This document shows, piece after piece, positions 61,864 through 64,000 of a stretch of DNA of 64,000 bases; the first letter of the stretch is position 1, and each line of letters starts with the position of its first letter. The stretch is from positions 17,768-81,767 of the forward strand of contig UQGD01000006.1 of assembly GCA_900540455.1 (NCBI GenBank). The letters run 5' to 3'. The notes under the pieces were generated by a model. The model did no database searches. It was not told the DNA's origin and saw only the letters and a program-made list of their open reading frames with translations. Made by a program: the position numbers and the translations under genes. The stretch is from an uncultured Faecalibacterium sp. (GTDB taxonomy: Bacteria > Bacillota > Clostridia > Oscillospirales > Ruminococcaceae).

Positions 61864-62145
61864 GGTCTTTTTGTCTGTTCCCTGCTGCGCTGTCCGGCAG
61901 ACGAATTTTCGTTCTGTCTTTGCAGGAAAACCGCTGCCTCTTTCGTATTAACGAGCAGGCAAGCATTTTTATCCCCCGTTCCTGCCCCTCATCTTAAAAA
62001 CAGCTTAAATTTGGGCTGTTTTGGTTGATTTTACTGCTGCAACGCGGGATACTTATGCCGCACAGTCCGGCTGCAAGCGCCTTGTACTGAAAAAATCAGG
62101 GCGCTTCCCGCTTGGTCTTATCCAATAACAGGAGGTCTTTGCTGC
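61864..62145. other. intergenic region before the efflux operon
   Basis: About 280 bases with no gene; it should hold the promoter of the efflux operon, but no strong consensus pair was found. Confidence 0.5.
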
Positions 62146-63792
62146 ATGATGCAAAACGAAAATCCAGAAAAAACATCCACCGCGGTCCGGGAGCCGTTCC
62201 TGCACCGGGCACAGGGTTTCTGCAAACGCCATTGGAAACTGCTGGCCGCTGCGGCCGGTGTGCTTGTGATCGGCGGAGCCGTTGTTGGCCCAATGCTGTC
62301 CCCCCAGACCGCCCCAGCATCCGCCAACTACATCCAACAGCCGCTGGAACGGCGGGACATCGTAAACACCTTCAACGGCAGCGGCACCATCCAAGCGGCG
62401 GACGCCTACACCGTGCGCACCCTGGTCAAGGGGACTGTCCTGACCGCAGACTTTGAGCTGGGTGACGAGATCGAAAAAGGCACCGTGCTGTACACACTGG
62501 ACAGCGCCGACGCTTCTGCCGAGTGTGAAAAAGCCCAGCTGGCCCTGGAAGAAGCAAAAAACGGCTACGAAAATGCTTTGGACGATCAAACGATCCGCAG
62601 CCCCATCGACGGCACCCTGACCGCGTTCCTGGTGGGAAAAGGCGATGCCGTGCAGATCGGGCAGGAGCTGGCCGTTGTGCGTGACCGATCGGTGATGCTG
62701 CTGGGACTGGAATTTCCCGCTGCCGAAGCCGCCGGGTTCAGCATCGGGCAGAAAGCCCAGGTGCTGGTAGACACCACCTTTGAAGCGCTGGAGGGCACCG
62801 TGCGGTCGGTGTCCGGAACAGACAGTGCCAGCGGAAGCAATCTATTGACCCGGACAGTGACCATTGCCGTCCCCAATCCCGGCGGACTGACCCCCGCCCA
62901 GGCCGCAGCCGCCACCGTAAACGGCGTGGGCTCCATTGGTTCTGCTCATTTCCGCTACCAGCAGGAGCAGACGATCACAGCCGCCGCCTCCGGCACTGTG
63001 GCAGAGCTTTGTGCAGCCGAAGGCGCTTCGGTGCGGCGGGATACGGTCCTGCTCCGGCTGTCTGGCCGGGATCTGGACCGGCAGTCCCGTACCGCACAGA
63101 CCTCTGTGCGCAGTGCGCAGCTGAACGTGGAGGCTGCCCAGAGAGCGCTGGCCAATTACACCATCACCTCTCCGATCCGGGGCACCGTAGTGGAAAAGCG
63201 GGTCAAAGCCGGCGACACCGTGGGCACCAGCCTCTCCGACAACGAAAGCCTGTGCACCATCTATGACATGAGCTATCTGGAAATGAACCTGGCAGTGGAC
63301 GAGCTGAAGATCCGCTCCCTGAAACCTGGGCAGACGGTGGAGATCCGGGCAGACGCAGTGCCTGGCGAGGTATACACCGGTGTTGTGACCAGTGTGCTGG
63401 TCGCAGGCACCACCACCGGCGGCACCACGACCTATCCGGTAACAGTACGCATCGACCGCACCGGCGAGCTGCGCCCCGGCATGAACGCCACCGTCCAGAT
63501 CCAGACCGAGCAAGTCCAGGATGTGCTGGCAGTGCCCAACGCCGCCCTGCTGCGGGGCAGCTATGTGCTGGTGACCACCGACAGCCCCAGCGCTGCCAAC
63601 GCCGATCCGTCCATGACTGCACCGGAAGGGTATGTGTATGTTCCGGTCCGTACCGGTATCAGCGATGACCAGTACATTCAGATCCTCAGCGGGCTGACCG
63701 ACGGCGATGTGATCGGATACGACCCCTCCACCCTGACCAATGCCGGTTACTATGGCGGCGCCGCCGTCACAATGACCACAACGGAGGGCTGA
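62146..63792 (+). CDS. efflux adaptor subunit (MacA/HlyD-like membrane fusion protein)
   Basis: This 548-residue protein has one N-terminal membrane segment (about 33-53), then membrane-fusion domains: a first barrel-sandwich/lipoyl half (KGTVLTADFELGDEIEKGTVLYTLD), a beta-barrel and an unusually long second lipoyl module (SGTVAELCAAEGASVRRDTVLLRLSG ... SPIRGTVVEKRVKAGDTVG). It links a MacB-type ABC transporter to the cell envelope. The gene lies four bases before the ATPase gene. ATG follows AGGAGGTCTTTGCTGC. In a Gram-positive cell it works at the cytoplasmic membrane, for peptide or drug export; the substrate is unknown. Confidence 0.9.
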   Translation: MMQNENPEKTSTAVREPFLHRAQGFCKRHWKLLAAAAGVLVIGGAVVGPMLSPQTAPASANYIQQPLERRDIVNTFNGSGTIQAADAYTVRTLVKGTVLTADFELGDEIEKGTVLYTLDSADASAECEKAQLALEEAKNGYENALDDQTIRSPIDGTLTAFLVGKGDAVQIGQELAVVRDRSVMLLGLEFPAAEAAGFSIGQKAQVLVDTTFEALEGTVRSVSGTDSASGSNLLTRTVTIAVPNPGGLTPAQAAAATVNGVGSIGSAHFRYQQEQTITAAASGTVAELCAAEGASVRRDTVLLRLSGRDLDRQSRTAQTSVRSAQLNVEAAQRALANYTITSPIRGTVVEKRVKAGDTVGTSLSDNESLCTIYDMSYLEMNLAVDELKIRSLKPGQTVEIRADAVPGEVYTGVVTSVLVAGTTTGGTTTYPVTVRIDRTGELRPGMNATVQIQTEQVQDVLAVPNAALLRGSYVLVTTDSPSAANADPSMTAPEGYVYVPVRTGISDDQYIQILSGLTDGDVIGYDPSTLTNAGYYGGAAVTMTTTEG

Positions 63793-63795
63793 TCC

Positions 63796-64000
63796 ATGAG
63801 CGCACTGATCGAGTTTGACGGGGTATGCAAATACTATCAGATGGGTGATACCACGGTAAAAGCAGCGGATCACATCTCTATGCGGATCGACCGGGGCGAG
63901 TTTGTGGCCATCGTGGGGCAGTCCGGCTCGGGCAAATCCACCTGCATGAACATCATCGGCTGCCTGGATGTGCCCACCGATGGGACCTACCGGCTGGACG
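63796..64000 (+). CDS. ABC transporter ATP-binding protein (MacB-like), partial
   Basis: The first 68 residues of an ABC ATPase, cut by the window edge. EFDGVCKYYQMGDTTVKAADHISMRIDRGEFVAIVGQSGSGKSTCMNIIGCLD contains a Walker A motif typical of MacB/LolD-type exporters. It starts with ATG at 63796, four bases after the adaptor's stop, so the two genes are an operon. A permease domain or gene is expected beyond the edge. Confidence 0.93.
   Translation, partial: MSALIEFDGVCKYYQMGDTTVKAADHISMRIDRGEFVAIVGQSGSGKSTCMNIIGCLDVPTDGTYRLD

Overview
The window looks like chromosomal DNA of a butyrate-forming gut Firmicute of the Faecalibacterium type (Oscillospirales). The evidence is a complete crotonyl-CoA to butyryl-CoA operon (thl-crt-hbd-bcd-etfB-etfA), a nearby 448-residue butyryl-CoA:acetate CoA-transferase, a SCIFF peptide with its radical SAM maturase, Clostridia-type sigma-A promoters and a fairly high G+C. 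The genus call is inference; the phylum call is firm.

Region 1 (1-9.1 kb) is a nitrogen-assimilation block. A split archaeal-type glutamate synthase (minus strand) diverges from a class I glutamine synthetase, an ANTAR-domain antiterminator, a chimeric sugar-amidotransferase/HisH ORF, ammonia-dependent asparagine synthetase AsnA and a type III glutamine synthetase. Three transcription units here start with the same RNA device: a short hairpin with an A-A-R-G-G-C hexaloop that overlaps the 5' arm of an intrinsic terminator. This is the expected target of the ANTAR protein encoded in the middle. It is the most interesting system in the window, because each leader seems to hold only one hexaloop hairpin, placed at the predicted 5' end.

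Region 2 (9.1-12.6 kb) shows gene decay: a CobT-CobQ chimera with a compensated frameshift, an orphan Cys/His-rich fragment, and a serine recombinase broken by a stop codon and a frameshift that runs into tRNA-Pro(GGG).

Region 3 (12.6-31 kb) is mostly housekeeping: uvrBA, an RluA-type pseudouridine synthase, a GT4 glycosyltransferase, the SCIFF operon (scfA-scfB-PLP decarboxylase), a DUF2508 protein, tRNA-Gln(CTG), a Tat-type 5'-nucleotidase, an alpha/beta hydrolase, a c-di-AMP receptor-like protein, a GNAT enzyme, rnr and secG.

Region 4 (31-45.4 kb) holds a class B penicillin-binding protein, a ~0.45 kb non-coding stretch with a degenerate tandem repeat, the butyrate operon, coaD, the divergent CoA-transferase, an AI-2E family permease, a secreted protein, tRNA-Ala(GGC) and an MBL-fold hydrolase.

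Region 5 (45.5-54.8 kb) contains oleate hydratase, an AT-richer accessory patch (unknown gene, EcsC family gene, 64-residue ORF, gene remnant), a 2-hydroxyacid dehydrogenase, a Y-family polymerase with a YolD partner, a YiaK-like dehydrogenase and a DUF1653 protein.

Region 6 (54.8-64 kb) holds hsp20 under a CIRCE-like operator, an AraC regulator with a GPH sugar transporter and a GH2 glycosidase, an SGNH esterase, tRNA-Ala(CGC), and the start of a MacAB-like efflux operon cut by the window edge. No rRNA genes, CRISPR arrays or intact insertion sequences were seen.
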